This document shows positions 1 through 8,839 of a DNA stretch of 64,000 nucleotides, one piece after another. Source of the DNA: Streptomyces camponoticapitis (GTDB lineage: Bacteria; Actinomycetota; Actinomycetes; Streptomycetales; Streptomycetaceae); assembly GCF_014646115.1 (NCBI RefSeq), contig NZ_BMMV01000005.1:186001-250000 (forward strand), written 5' to 3'. A model generated the notes under the pieces. It had not been told where the DNA came from. It was given only the letters and a program-made list of their open reading frames with translations, and did not search any database. The translations under genes were made by a program, and so were the position numbers. Positions within the stretch are counted from its first letter, which is position 1; each line of letters begins with the position of its first letter.

Positions 1-1000
1 GGTAGGCGGCCCGGTACGCGGCGGGGGACGAGCCAAGCTGACGCCGGAAGTGCCCGCGCAGCGCCACCGGCGAACGGAAGCCGCAGCGGCCGGCGACCTC
101 GTCCACCGAGTAGTCGGAGGTCTCCAGCAGCCGCTGCGCCTGGAGCACACGCTGGGTGATCAGCCACTGCAAGGGCGCGCTGCCGGTGAGCGAACGGAAA
201 CGGCGGTCGAAGGTCCTGCGGCTCATGTAGGCGCGGGCGGCCAGAGTCTCCACGTCGAACTGCTCGTGCAGATGCTCCAGCGCCCAGGCCACGACCTCGG
301 CGAGCGGGTCGGAGCCGATCTCCTCTGGTAAAGACCTGTCCAGATAGCGCTCCTGACCGCCGCTGCGCCGCGGTGGAACGACGAGCCTGCGCGCCAGTGC
401 CCCGGCGGCCTCCGTCCCGTGATCCGTACGCACTATGTGCAGACACAGATCTATTCCGGCTGCCGTGCCGGCGGAGGTGAGCACGTCGCCGTCGTCGACG
501 AACAGCTCCCGCGGATCCACGTGCACGGACGGATACCGCTTGGCGAGCGTCGGCGCGTACATCCAGTGCGTGGTCGCCGGCCGGCCGTCCAGGAGGCCGG
601 CCGCGGCGAGCACGAACGCGCCCGTGCACAGTCCGACGATCCGGGCGCCTTCCTCGTGCGCGCGGCGCAGCGCGTCGAGCGCCTCGGGCGGCGGCGGCGA
701 GGTGATGGACCGCCATGCCGGGACGACCACCGTGCCCGCTCTGCCGATCGCCTCCAGGCCGTAGGGCGTGGTGAGTTCGAGCCCGCCGGTGGTGCGGAGC
801 GGACCTTCCTCCCCGCCGCACACGAGCAGCCGGTATCGCGGAACCCCGGCATCCTGACGGTCGATGCCGAACACGGAGAGCGGGATGGAGCTCTCGAAGA
901 TGGGCCCACCACTGAACAGCAGCACTGCGACAACTTCCCGGCGGCGGCGGCCGGAAAGCTTCCGTGCTGACTCCGGTGCGGCAATGGAGTCCTGGCTCAT
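1..1000 (-). CDS. GlxA-type AraC family transcriptional regulator (C-terminus cut by window edge)
   Basis: A DJ-1/PfpI-like domain is joined to a C-terminal AraC DNA-binding domain, the GlxA layout. Residues about 20-200 hold the PfpI part with the elbow loop GLCTGAF at 123-129. Residues about 235-333 carry the two AraC helix-turn-helix units, visible as the AYMSRRTFDRRF and VAGRCGFRSPVALRGHFRR segments. These proteins are cytoplasmic regulators; the PfpI domain is thought to sense a ligand and is usually not an active enzyme. I chose the ATG at 1000 because MSQDSIAAPE leads directly into the domain. The gene runs off the left edge with 333 codons visible, near the family's usual 320-350 residues, so only a few residues are missing. 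The target genes are not identifiable from this window. Confidence 0.88.
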   Translation of the reverse strand, partial: MSQDSIAAPESARKLSGRRRREVVAVLLFSGGPIFESSIPLSVFGIDRQDAGVPRYRLLVCGGEEGPLRTTGGLELTTPYGLEAIGRAGTVVVPAWRSITSPPPPEALDALRRAHEEGARIVGLCTGAFVLAAAGLLDGRPATTHWMYAPTLAKRYPSVHVDPRELFVDDGDVLTSAGTAAGIDLCLHIVRTDHGTEAAGALARRLVVPPRRSGGQERYLDRSLPEEIGSDPLAEVVAWALEHLHEQFDVETLAARAYMSRRTFDRRFRSLTGSAPLQWLITQRVLQAQRLLETSDYSVDEVAGRCGFRSPVALRGHFRRQLGSSPAAYRAAY

Positions 1001-1404
1001 GGCGCTAAGCCCCCCTCGGTGTTCGCGTCTCCCCGTTCGTGTCGGGTCTTTCGCTCCTGCACGATTCCCCTCGGTTTTGCACGGGACCCCACTGTTCGCT
1101 ACTCATGATCGAATCTACTGTGTCCCGTGGTGCCGGCGTGACAAGTTCTCCATCCGGCGCTATGTCGACAAGGCAACTTGGCGCGAAGCATTCGATCACG
1201 AAGCGTTCCACTCAGGCGGCCCACTGGGAAGTGCGCCTCGCGCGCATGGCCCGTCCCCGTAGGCACTTCGCGGCCGGAAAGGACCTCTCTGCCCTGGTGA
1301 CAAGGGGGTTGGCAGGCCATTTCGCCAAGGATCGGTCGCAGGGGTGAAGTTGGCTGAAAACTTACGGGTGTGCGGGCCCGGAAGCGCCGGTCACCCGGCG
1401 CGCT
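1001..1404. other. Intergenic region between AraC gene and small membrane protein gene
   Basis: This 404-base stretch has open frames on both strands, but none has the third-position GC bias, a ribosome binding site or a recognisable protein pattern. It must carry the promoter of the AraC-type gene, which reads leftwards from 1000. I see no convincing hairpin or palindrome in it. Confidence 0.4.
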
Positions 1405-1707
1405 TCAGTCGCGAGTATGCGCGCCCCGATGCGCCCCCTGGGGCCTGGTGTTACCCGCCGTACGTTGCGCGCGCAGCGAGCGCTCCGAGCGGCGCAGCAG
1501 AAGCCGGCAGACCGCCGTCACGGCGAGCAGCCCGAGCGCGGGGACGGCGGCTCCGCCGACGGACGTCCCGAACACGACGAGCACCACCGGCACGAGCACA
1601 CAGCTGAACGCGGCCCAGCGAACCACATCGCTCGCGGAATCGGCGGTGGCGGCCGACGCGGTCTGAGGCCCCGAGGGGGAGGCGTGGTGGTGCGGTCGTA
1701 CGGACAC
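1405..1707 (-). CDS. Small membrane protein, function unknown
   Basis: A 100-residue protein with a polar, His/Ser/Ala-rich N-terminus and two predicted membrane helices (about residues 30-47 and 50-71). A basic tail rich in Arg and His follows and probably lies in the cytoplasm. The GTG at 1707 is chosen because an AGGGAG ribosome binding site lies about six bases upstream; the same frame runs open further upstream but reads as unlikely protein there. It resembles short two-helix proteins common in Streptomyces, but I cannot assign a function. It is transcribed away from the universal stress protein gene. Confidence 0.6.
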   Translation of the reverse strand: MSVRPHHHASPSGPQTASAATADSASDVVRWAAFSCVLVPVVLVVFGTSVGGAAVPALGLLAVTAVCRLLLRRSERSLRAQRTAGNTRPQGAHRGAHTRD

Positions 1708-2048
1708 GTGGGCTCCCTGGTGACGTGGGTGGCTGTGGTGACTGGAGTTACCGCGTCGACCACGGGGGGACCCATGATCAACGAGGCGTCCGGCCGTCCG
1801 GTCACTTACCACCCCCCGGGTGGCCCGCTTCCCGCGTCCCTGTGTACGAGCCATCCGGCGTTGCGATCCCCGACGGGCTCGGGCATGCTCCCCTGATACG
1901 CCGCGTGTGCGGCGGCCATGCCTGGGCAGAAGAGGAGTGCCGCCGTACCCTTGCGGGTAAGGGGTTGGGAAGATGATTCCCAGACACAGCTCCGTTGCCC
2001 CGTCAATTGTTGCTCCTTCACACAAGGACCTTCCTCGCCGAGACATCG
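1708..2048. other. Intergenic region upstream of universal stress protein gene
   Basis: A 341-base divergent gap. It should hold promoters for the small membrane protein gene (leftwards) and the stress protein gene (rightwards). Short GC-rich inverted segments occur, such as ACCC-TTGC-GGGT near 1957, but none is strong enough to name. No convincing coding frame was seen. Confidence 0.35.
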
Positions 2049-2570
2049 ATGGCCGGTCACGAAATCCCCGAACCCGCTGACCGCGAGCAGTTGACCGACC
2101 ACGCGTCGGACCTGCAAGCGGCGGAAGAGACGCGCCACTCCTGCGACCCGGCCTTCAGGCACGGAGTGGTCGTCGGTTTCGACGGGTCGACGTCCAGCGA
2201 GCGCGCACTCGCCTATGCCATCGGAATGGCCCGCAGACTCGGTTCCGCCCTGATCATCGTGCACGTGGCCAACCGGCTGCCCACCACCGTCTGGGCGGGC
2301 TGCGAGCCGCCGGTCTTCGTGGACGTGCCGGACCACCGCACCGAGGTCCTCGGTCTCGAACTGGCCTGCGCGGACTACCTCACCGAGGTGCCGTGGATCC
2401 TCGTCGAGCGCGGCGGCGACATCTGTCACGAGCTCGAAGAGGTCGGCCAGGAGTACTCGGCCGACGCGATCGTCGTCGGCTCCACGCACGGCATCGTGGG
2501 ACGTATCTTCGGCTCGGTGGCGGGACGGCTGGCACGACGGGCCCAGCGGCCCGTCGTGGTCATTCCGTAG
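2049..2570 (+). CDS. Universal stress protein (UspA family)
   Basis: A single-domain Usp protein of 173 residues. After a polar N-terminal extension of about 38 residues, the domain opens with GVVVGFDGSTSSERAL (39-54), the usual first strand and ATP-loop Asp. It ends with VVGSTHGIVGRIFGSVAG, which fits the G-x2-G-x9-G(S/T) nucleotide-binding signature of ATP-binding Usp proteins. Such cytoplasmic proteins help cells survive starvation, hypoxia and other stress; the exact role here is unknown. I chose the ATG at 2049 because MAGHE begins the conserved Streptomyces form; no strong ribosome binding site is visible, and an in-frame ATG at 1995 is the alternative. It converges on glmS with a 39-base gap. 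Confidence 0.85.
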   Translation: MAGHEIPEPADREQLTDHASDLQAAEETRHSCDPAFRHGVVVGFDGSTSSERALAYAIGMARRLGSALIIVHVANRLPTTVWAGCEPPVFVDVPDHRTEVLGLELACADYLTEVPWILVERGGDICHELEEVGQEYSADAIVVGSTHGIVGRIFGSVAGRLARRAQRPVVVIP

Positions 2571-2609
2571 CCCGTCGTCCGCGGCGGCGACGCTGACGCG
2601 CCGTCATGG

Positions 2610-4439
2610 CTACTCCACCGTCACGGACTTCGCCAGGTTGCGCGGCTTGTCGATGTCCCGGCCCAGCGCCAACGCCGTGTGGTAGGCGAGCAGTTGGAGC
2701 GGGATCCCCATCAGGATCGGGTCCAGCTCCGGCTCGTTCTTCGGCACCAGGATCGTGTGGTCGGCCTTCGGCTGCTCCTGGTGCGCGACCGCGAGGATGC
2801 GGCCGCTGCGGGCCTTGATCTCCTCCATCGCCGCGCGGTTCTTCTCCAGCAGGTCGTCGTCCGGCACGATCGCCACGGTCGGCAGCGCCGGTTCGATGAG
2901 TGCGAGCGGTCCGTGCTTCAACTCGGAGGCCGGATACGCCTCGGCGTGGATGTACGAGATCTCCTTGAGCTTCAGGGAGGCCTCAAGTGCCACCGGATAG
3001 CCGCGTACCCGTCCGATGAACATCATCGACTTCGCGTCCGCGTACTCGTCCGCGACCTTCTTGATCTCCGCCTCGGACTCCAGGATCTCCGTGATCTGGG
3101 CGGGCAGATCACGCAGGCCCGCGATGATCCGCTTGCCGTCGGCGACCGACAGGTCGCGGATCCGGCCCAGGTGCAGCGCGAGCAGCGCGAAGGCCACCAC
3201 CGTGTTGGTGAAGCACTTCGTGGAGACGACACAGACCTCCGGGCCCGCGTGCACGTACACGCCGCCGTCGGTCTCGCGGGCGATCGCCGAGCCGACGACG
3301 TTGACGACGCCGAGCACCCGGGCGCCTTTGCGCTTGAGCTCCTGCACGGCGGCCAGGACGTCGTACGTCTCGCCCGACTGCGACACGGCGATGTAGAGCG
3401 TGTCGGGGTCCACGACGGGATTGCGGTAACGGAACTCCGACGCGGGCTCCGCGTCCGCCGGGATGCGCGCCAGCGACTCGATCAGCCCGGCGCCGATGAG
3501 ACCGGCGTGGTACGAGGTGCCGCAGCCGAGGATCTTGATGCGCCGCACCCCGCGGGCCTCGCGCGCGTCCAGATTCAGACCGCCCAGATGCACGGTCGAG
3601 AACCGGTCGTCGATCCGCCCGCGCAGCACCCGGTCCACGGCGTCGGACTGCTCGGAGATCTCCTTGTGCATGTACGTGTCGTGGCCGCCCATGTCGTACG
3701 ACTCGGCCTCCCACTCCACGGTGGTCGGCGTGGCCGAGGTGCGCGAGCCCTCGGTGGTGTACGTACGGAAGTCGTCGGCCTTGATGGTGGCCATCTCGCC
3801 GTCGTCGAGGGTGACGACCTGGCGGGTGTGGGAGACCAGCGCGGCGACGTCGGACGCGACGAACATCTCCTTCTCGCCGATGCCGAGGACGACGGGCGAG
3901 CCGTTGCGGGCGACGACGATACGGTCCGCGAAGTCGGCGTGCAGCACGGCGATGCCGTACGTGCCCTCGACCAGCTTCAGCGACTGGCGGACCTTCTCCT
4001 CCAGCGTCTCGGCCTGCGAGCGCGCGATGAGATGGGTCAGGACCTCGGTGTCGGTCTCGGAGAGGAAGACGACACCGTCGGCCTCCAGCTTCACACGCAG
4101 TTCGGTGGCGTTGTCGATGATGCCGTTGTGGACGACGGCGACCTTGTTGTCCTGGTCGAGGTGCGGATGCGCGTTGTGGTCGCTCGGGGCGCCGTGGGTG
4201 GCCCAGCGGGTGTGCGCGATGCCGGTGGTGCCGGCGAAGCGCTTGGGGACGCGGGACTCCAGCTCACGGACGCGGCCCTTGGCCTTGACCATCTTCAGCG
4301 CCGAGGACCTGCCGGCGGCCGCCTTGCCGGTGATGACCAGGCCCGCGGAGTCGTAGCCCCGGTACTCCAGCCGCTGCAAGCCCTCAAGCAGCAGTGGGGC
4401 GACATCACGCCGCCCGATGTAACCGACGATTCCGCACAT
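2610..4439 (-). CDS. glmS: Glutamine--fructose-6-phosphate aminotransferase (isomerizing)
   Basis: Makes glucosamine-6-phosphate from fructose-6-phosphate and glutamine, the entry to UDP-GlcNAc and cell wall synthesis. At 609 residues it has full family length. The N-terminal glutaminase domain (about 1-230) starts MCGIVGYIG, with Cys2 as the nucleophile exposed after Met removal. Two SIS sugar-isomerase domains follow (about 285-420 and 460-590). The C-terminus DKPRNLAKSVTVE is the conserved sugar-binding tail. The start at 4439 is fixed by the need for Cys2. Streptomyces often have two glmS copies; this one lies near cell-surface and chitin-sugar genes (hexosaminidase at 5910), so it may be the secondary copy. 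No glmS ribozyme is evident in the short gap upstream. Confidence 0.97.
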   Translation of the reverse strand: MCGIVGYIGRRDVAPLLLEGLQRLEYRGYDSAGLVITGKAAAGRSSALKMVKAKGRVRELESRVPKRFAGTTGIAHTRWATHGAPSDHNAHPHLDQDNKVAVVHNGIIDNATELRVKLEADGVVFLSETDTEVLTHLIARSQAETLEEKVRQSLKLVEGTYGIAVLHADFADRIVVARNGSPVVLGIGEKEMFVASDVAALVSHTRQVVTLDDGEMATIKADDFRTYTTEGSRTSATPTTVEWEAESYDMGGHDTYMHKEISEQSDAVDRVLRGRIDDRFSTVHLGGLNLDAREARGVRRIKILGCGTSYHAGLIGAGLIESLARIPADAEPASEFRYRNPVVDPDTLYIAVSQSGETYDVLAAVQELKRKGARVLGVVNVVGSAIARETDGGVYVHAGPEVCVVSTKCFTNTVVAFALLALHLGRIRDLSVADGKRIIAGLRDLPAQITEILESEAEIKKVADEYADAKSMMFIGRVRGYPVALEASLKLKEISYIHAEAYPASELKHGPLALIEPALPTVAIVPDDDLLEKNRAAMEEIKARSGRILAVAHQEQPKADHTILVPKNEPELDPILMGIPLQLLAYHTALALGRDIDKPRNLAKSVTVE

Positions 4440-4520
4440 ATCAGTCTCTGCCTCTCCGCCAATGATCAGTGGTGTGCCCGGCCGCCGTCCGAGGACGGTC
4501 GTCGCCGTACGCTCCGCGGC

Positions 4521-4871
4521 TCAGCCGTAGACGATCCGCCGGAGCTGCCTGAGGGACAGCTCCGGCGGCGCCACCGCGCGGTGCGGCAGTTCCGCCGCGA
4601 TCCGCTCGAAGATCTCCGGGTTCGCCGCGCCGCCGGCCTGGAGCTCGCGGTGTCTGCGCCGGACGAACTCCTCGGCGGTCTCGTCGAAGTACGCCAGGAC
4701 GTCCAGAATCACCCGGGCCGCCTCGCCGCGCGGGAGCGCGGTGCTGCGGACCAGATGGTCGACGAGGTCGTCGTGGGACGAGGGTGAACGGCGTTCGAGC
4801 ACCCGTAGATACTGCGGGTGCTTGGCGGCTCTTTGCAAGAATCCTGCCCGAATCCGGGCAGGAGTATCCAT
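4521..4871 (-). CDS. Conserved hypothetical protein (116 aa)
   Basis: A small, charged, probably all-helical cytoplasmic protein with no membrane segment or signal peptide. I recognise no domain. It contains pairs of Arg/Glu-rich helices (for example FVRRRHRELQAGG and LRQLRRIVYG at the end). It lies 20 bases downstream of the DUF4429 gene and 81 bases upstream of glmS on the same strand, so the three may be cotranscribed. Codon use matches its neighbours, which supports a real gene. Confidence 0.6.
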   Translation of the reverse strand: MDTPARIRAGFLQRAAKHPQYLRVLERRSPSSHDDLVDHLVRSTALPRGEAARVILDVLAYFDETAEEFVRRRHRELQAGGAANPEIFERIAAELPHRAVAPPELSLRQLRRIVYG

Positions 4872-4891
4872 GATCTCTGTTGTGGCGCTGC

Positions 4892-5782
4892 TCAGAGGCG
4901 CTTCAGTACGGCCTGCTTGGCGGTCGTGAACTCCTCCTCCGTGAGGATCCCGGCCTGGTGCAGCTCGCCCAGCTCACGCAGCCTGCGCAGCAGCGCGTCA
5001 TGATCGTCGCCGCTCGCGGCCCGCTGTGCGGGCACGTCCGCGCCTTCGGCGGCCTTGGTGAGGGAGGGAAGGGCGGCGGGCGCCGCGTTCGGGTGCGGCA
5101 GCCGGGCCACCACCGCCGCCGCGACCAGCGCCATCAGCGGGTCCTTCCGGAAGCCGTACAGCTCCACGGAGTGCGGGTCGTACTTCGGCGCCGGGGAATT
5201 GCCCCTGCCGACCACGAAGCGCAGGAATCCATTCTCCATCCCGGCGCTCGGCCGCCACTCCACACCGTCGACATCATCGATCGAGAGGGTGGTCATGCCC
5301 CGCGAGGACTTGGACTCCTCGGTCTTCCAGTTCCACTCCAGCCGGATCTGCTCGCCGTCGAAGGTCGCGGTCCCGTCGCCGGCGCCCATCGTGATCGGCA
5401 GGGAGGGGCCGGGCAGCAGAAAGCGGTCGGTCGGACCCGACTCGACCTCGTCCAGCAGCAGGGCGTTGCGCACCTCGTCGACGAAGTACTCGGCGACGCC
5501 CGTGCGGTCGCTCTCCACGGTCAGCTGGTACGGGTCGGAGGCGTCGTCCAGCTTGCCCCCGGCGACCCTGGTGAGCGGGTCGGCGCCCTCGCGCAGCCGG
5601 AGCCTGAGCCGCCCCGACTTACGGCCCTGCTCGAAGGTGATCCCCGCCAACGCCGCCAGCGGCACGGCGACTTCGCCGAGCGACTTGCGCAGCAGACTCA
5701 CGCGCTTGTCGGAGCCGGGCACGATGCGCACCGTGTCGCCGTCGAAGGTCCAAGTGCCGTCCCTCTGGATGATTTCCGCCAT
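4892..5782 (-). CDS. DUF4429 domain protein with C-terminal SHOCT motif
   Basis: A 296-residue soluble protein. It appears to hold two copies of the DUF4429 fold: one from MAEIIQRDGTWTFDGDTVRI (1-20) to about residue 120, and one from about 135 to 235, where GTATFDGEQIRLEW repeats the same opening pattern. The end (about 260-296) is a SHOCT motif, LRELGELHQAGILTEEEF, a short helical hairpin found at the ends of many bacterial proteins and thought to mediate oligomerisation or membrane contact. The function is unknown. The ATG at 5782 begins a typical DUF4429 start. It is divergent from the hexosaminidase gene, with about 127 bases between the two starts. Confidence 0.82.
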   Translation of the reverse strand: MAEIIQRDGTWTFDGDTVRIVPGSDKRVSLLRKSLGEVAVPLAALAGITFEQGRKSGRLRLRLREGADPLTRVAGGKLDDASDPYQLTVESDRTGVAEYFVDEVRNALLLDEVESGPTDRFLLPGPSLPITMGAGDGTATFDGEQIRLEWNWKTEESKSSRGMTTLSIDDVDGVEWRPSAGMENGFLRFVVGRGNSPAPKYDPHSVELYGFRKDPLMALVAAAVVARLPHPNAAPAALPSLTKAAEGADVPAQRAASGDDHDALLRRLRELGELHQAGILTEEEFTTAKQAVLKRL

Positions 5783-5909
5783 GAGGCCGATTGTTCCACC
5801 GAGGCGCCGAAGATTGGTCTACACCTTGACCACGGATGGGACACGGGGGTCCGATGGTGAGGTTCGGTCGCTCCGCACCACAGTTGAACTCCGTCGAAGG
5901 GGCAAGTCT

Positions 5910-7676
5910 GTGAGACAGCACGGAACATCCCCCACCTTCCCCCCACTTCCGTCCCGCCGGTCCGCGTCCCGCCGGCCTTCGTCCGCGCGCCTCTTCGGCC
6001 CGCTGCTCGTCGGCGTCGCCCTGTTCTCGTGCGTGGCCGCGTCAGGGGCCGTCGCGGCTCCCGAGCGCACGGGGACGGGGTCCGGATCCCCGTCCACCTC
6101 CACTTCCGGCTCCGGCTCCGCGGTCAGGGCGCTCGGCGACGTCGTCCCGGCGCCCGCCTCGGTGCGGCCGGGCGGCTCGCCGTACTCCATCACCTCCTCG
6201 ACCCGCATCCGGGTCGACGAGGACTCCCACGAGGCACGGCGCGTGGGCACCTATCTGGCGGGACTGCTGCGTCCCTCCACCGGCTACGACCTGCGGGTCA
6301 CCGACGACGACCGGGGCCGCGCCGACCACCGGGGCCGCGACCACGATCACGGCCGGGGTGACGACGGGATCCGGCTCAAGCTGACGTCCGGCGACCGGGA
6401 CCGGGCGCTCGGCGACGAGGGCTACCGTCTGGAGTCGGGCCGTGACGGGGTCACGCTCACGGCCCGCAAGCCCGCCGGACTCTTCCACGGCGTCCAGACA
6501 CTGCGGCAGCTCCTGCCGGCCTCGGTGGAGCGCGACAGCCGGCAGCGAGGCCCCTGGAAGGTCGCCGGCGGCACCATCACCGACAAGCCGCGCTACGCCT
6601 ACCGGGGCGCGATGCTCGACGTCTCCCGGCACTTCTTCACCGTCGACCAGGTCAAGCGCTACATCGACCAGTTGGCCCTCTACAAGATCAACACCCTGCA
6701 TCTGCACCTCTCCGACGACCAGGGCTGGCGCATCGCGATCGACTCCTGGCCGCGGCTCGCCACGTACGGGGGCTCGACCCAGGTCGGCGGCGGCCCCGGC
6801 GGGTACTACACCAAGGCGCAATACCGCGACCTGGTGCGTTACGCCGCCTCGCGCCATCTCGAAGTCGTCCCGGAGATCGACATGCCGGGCCACACGAACG
6901 CGGCGCTCGCCTCGTACGCCGAGCTGAACTGCGACGGCGTCGCGCCGCCGCTCTACACCGGCACGGCCGTCGGCTTCAGTTCGCTGTGCGCGACGAAGGA
7001 GATCACGTACGACTTCGTGGACGACGTGGTGCGCGAGCTGGCCGCCCTGACGCCCGGCAGATATCTGCACATCGGCGGCGACGAGGCGCACTCCACCAGC
7101 CATGAGGACTATGTGGAGTTCATGCGGCGGACCCAGGCGGTCGTGGCCAAATACGGGAAGACCGTGGTGGGTTGGCACCAGCTCACCGGCGCGGACCCGG
7201 TGAAGGGCGCGGTCGCGCAGTACTGGGGCTACGACGCCACGGGCGCCGCCGAGCGCGCGCAGGTCGCCGAGGCGACGAAGGCCGGCACGAAGCTGATCCT
7301 GTCGCCGGCCGACCGCGTCTATCTCGACATGAAGTACGACCGGAACACCGATCTGGGCCAGAGCTGGGCCGGTCTGGTGGAGGTCGACCGCTCGTACGAC
7401 TGGGACCCGGCGGCCTATCTCGCGGACGCGGGTGTCGCCCCGGACGCGGTGCTGGGCGTCGAGGCGCCGCTCTGGTCGGAGACGCTGTCGACCAGCGACA
7501 ACATCGAGCGGATGGCGTTCCCGAGGCTGCCCGGTGTCGCGGAGATCGGCTGGTCCCCGCAGTCGGCGCGGGACTGGGACACGTACAAGGTCCGACTGGC
7601 GGCGCAGGGACCGCGGATGACGGCGCTGGGGATCGACTACTACCCCTCGCCGGTCGTGCCCTGGCCCGGCGAGTGA
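5910..7676 (+). CDS. Secreted beta-N-acetylhexosaminidase (GH20)
   Basis: Removes terminal GlcNAc/GalNAc from chito-oligosaccharides or glycans outside the cell. The 588-residue precursor has a basic N-terminus and a hydrophobic segment, LFGPLLVGVALFSCVAASG (about 28-46), as signal peptide. A Ser/Gly/Thr-rich linker follows, then a GH20b domain (about 75-210) and the GH20 barrel (about 220-560). The catalytic pair is in HIGGDEAH (387-394): D391 orients the acetamido group and E392 is the acid/base. A GTG start at 5910 with GAAGGGG seven bases upstream is chosen; the frame is open further upstream but overlaps the divergent gene. An unusual Asp/His/Arg-rich insert (about 6303-6366) interrupts the N-terminal domain. 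Glucosamine released here could be salvaged through GlmS-linked metabolism. Confidence 0.93.
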   Translation: MRQHGTSPTFPPLPSRRSASRRPSSARLFGPLLVGVALFSCVAASGAVAAPERTGTGSGSPSTSTSGSGSAVRALGDVVPAPASVRPGGSPYSITSSTRIRVDEDSHEARRVGTYLAGLLRPSTGYDLRVTDDDRGRADHRGRDHDHGRGDDGIRLKLTSGDRDRALGDEGYRLESGRDGVTLTARKPAGLFHGVQTLRQLLPASVERDSRQRGPWKVAGGTITDKPRYAYRGAMLDVSRHFFTVDQVKRYIDQLALYKINTLHLHLSDDQGWRIAIDSWPRLATYGGSTQVGGGPGGYYTKAQYRDLVRYAASRHLEVVPEIDMPGHTNAALASYAELNCDGVAPPLYTGTAVGFSSLCATKEITYDFVDDVVRELAALTPGRYLHIGGDEAHSTSHEDYVEFMRRTQAVVAKYGKTVVGWHQLTGADPVKGAVAQYWGYDATGAAERAQVAEATKAGTKLILSPADRVYLDMKYDRNTDLGQSWAGLVEVDRSYDWDPAAYLADAGVAPDAVLGVEAPLWSETLSTSDNIERMAFPRLPGVAEIGWSPQSARDWDTYKVRLAAQGPRMTALGIDYYPSPVVPWPGE

Positions 7677-7707
7677 CCGCGCGGTGAGCCGAGTGCGCTG
7701 ACGGGGA

Positions 7708-7751
7708 GGCGGGCGCCTGTGAAGGGCCGTGCGTGAACATGGGCGCCCGCC
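7708..7751 (+). terminator. Hairpin terminator after hexosaminidase gene
   Basis: Perfect 10-bp arms GGCGGGCGCC (7708-7717) and GGCGCCCGCC (7742-7751), extendable by GGGA/TCCC pairs beyond a small bulge. It starts 31 bases after the stop codon. There is no T-run, as is common in Streptomyces. Confidence 0.6.
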
Positions 7752-8006
7752 GCTCCCGTCACCCTCGGTGGGGTGCGGCGTATATCTGTGGGCATCCGTC
7801 TCGCGCTGCGCGTCGACACGCTCGGATCCCTGGCTGAGGCGGAGGCGGTGAAACCCGCACGGCATCCAGTACGAGGTGACGCTCCGGAAGTCAGCGATCC
7901 GCCATCGGTGAAGGCGACTCGACGGGGACGCCCCAACCGACCTGCGGTGTCGGCCCGTTCGGGCGTGGCGTGCGCCGACCGGGACGGGTGGTTCGGGGCG
8001 GGCGGT

Positions 8007-8022
8007 TGAGTACGGGTACTCA
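8007..8022. promoter_or_regulatory. Palindrome TGAGTAC-N2-GTACTCA
   Basis: A perfect 7-bp inverted repeat with a two-base centre, about 65 bases upstream of the acyltransferase start. Its position fits an operator or core promoter element. The binding protein is not known to me. Confidence 0.4.
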
Positions 8023-8086
8023 CGCCCGCGCCCGCGTTCCTGGCGACCATGGGAGACATCGCCCGTCGCCCCTCCGGAGGACCCTC

Positions 8087-8839
8087 ATGCTGAGCCGTAC
8101 AGCCGCCGCACTGGTGCCGTTCTTCGGCCGCCTCACGGTCTCGCTGGACGCCGAGGGCGAGTTGGCGCCGGGGAGCATCGTCGCCGCGAACCACACCTCG
8201 CTCAGCGATCCGGCGGTCGTGCTCGCCGCGCTGCGTCAACTGGGCGTCGAGCCCGTCGTGATGGCGGCCGCGGGACTGTGGCGCGTACCGCTCCTCGGGC
8301 GCGCGCTCGTCCGCGGCGGGCACGTCCCCGTCCGCCGCGGCGACCCGGGGGCCGCGGGCTGCCTCGACGACGCCGCGGCCGCGCTCGCGCGTGGCCGGGT
8401 CGTCCTCATCTACGGCGAGGGCGGCATCCCGGACGGCGGGGACGCCACCGAGCTGCCTCCCCGGCCCTTCCGTACCGGCCTGGCCCGGCTGGCCGCCGTG
8501 ACCGGCGCTCCGGTCGTCCCCCTCGGACAGAGCGGCGCCCGCCGCATCACCTCGGGCGGTGTACTCGGGCAGCTCGCGGGTCTGGCGACCGCGCCCCTGC
8601 GCCGCCCGGAGCTGCGGGTGCACATCGGCGCCCCGGTTCGGCTGACCGGCGATCCGGCGACCGCCACGGCGCAGGCGCATCGCGCGGTCACCGCCGCGTG
8701 GTGGACCGCCGCGCACCCGCACGGCGCACCGGCTGTTCGGACGGCGGCCCCGGTCGCCGTCGGCACCGATCAGGCGACCTTCCGGGCCTTCTCGATGGCG
8801 GCGGCGAGATCTTCGAGGATCGGCGCGCACTTGTCGTAG
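8087..8839 (+). CDS. PlsC-like 1-acyl-glycerol-phosphate acyltransferase family protein
   Basis: A 250-residue lysophospholipid acyltransferase of the PlsC/LPLAT fold. It probably moves an acyl chain from acyl-CoA or acyl-ACP to a lysophospholipid or related acceptor at the membrane. The catalytic H-x4-D motif is NHTSLSD (H36, D41), and the second block YGEGGIPD (about 107-114) matches the EGTR/EGG substrate motif. The ATG at 8087 has GGAGG seven bases upstream. The last 70 bases overlap the 3' end of the convergent lipoprotein gene, so the C-terminal 20-odd residues are the least certain part. In related Streptomyces this position is occupied by desferrioxamine genes, so the gene is a local difference. 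Confidence 0.82.
   Translation: MLSRTAAALVPFFGRLTVSLDAEGELAPGSIVAANHTSLSDPAVVLAALRQLGVEPVVMAAAGLWRVPLLGRALVRGGHVPVRRGDPGAAGCLDDAAAALARGRVVLIYGEGGIPDGGDATELPPRPFRTGLARLAAVTGAPVVPLGQSGARRITSGGVLGQLAGLATAPLRRPELRVHIGAPVRLTGDPATATAQAHRAVTAAWWTAAHPHGAPAVRTAAPVAVGTDQATFRAFSMAAARSSRIGAHLS

Larger units (their letters stand above)
7677..8086. other. Intergenic region with terminator and a palindrome
   Basis: A 410-base gap between the hexosaminidase and acyltransferase genes. It holds a terminator-like hairpin (7708-7751), then about 250 bases with nothing recognisable, then a 16-base palindrome (8007-8022) and the acyltransferase ribosome binding site GGAGG at 8076-8080. In S. coelicolor the desferrioxamine genes desABCD lie between the homologous hexosaminidase and desE genes; they are not here. 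Confidence 0.5.

Noticed and set aside
4440..4520. glmS ribozyme/riboswitch
   Set aside because: The ribozyme would lie upstream of the glmS start, in a gap of only 81 bases with none of its conserved core; actinobacteria generally lack it.
2679..4787. 702-codon open frame on the plus strand opposite glmS
   Set aside because: It is an antisense shadow of a high-GC gene; the minus strand encodes a full-length GlmS with all catalytic motifs.
6042..7865. 607-codon frame opposite the hexosaminidase gene
   Set aside because: Composition is Arg/Gly/Val-rich antisense sequence without domain features; the plus-strand GH20 enzyme explains the region.
7773..8009. 78-codon plus-strand frame in the hexosaminidase-acyltransferase gap
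   Set aside because: Third-position GC is only moderate, there is no clear ribosome binding site and no protein pattern; treated as non-coding.
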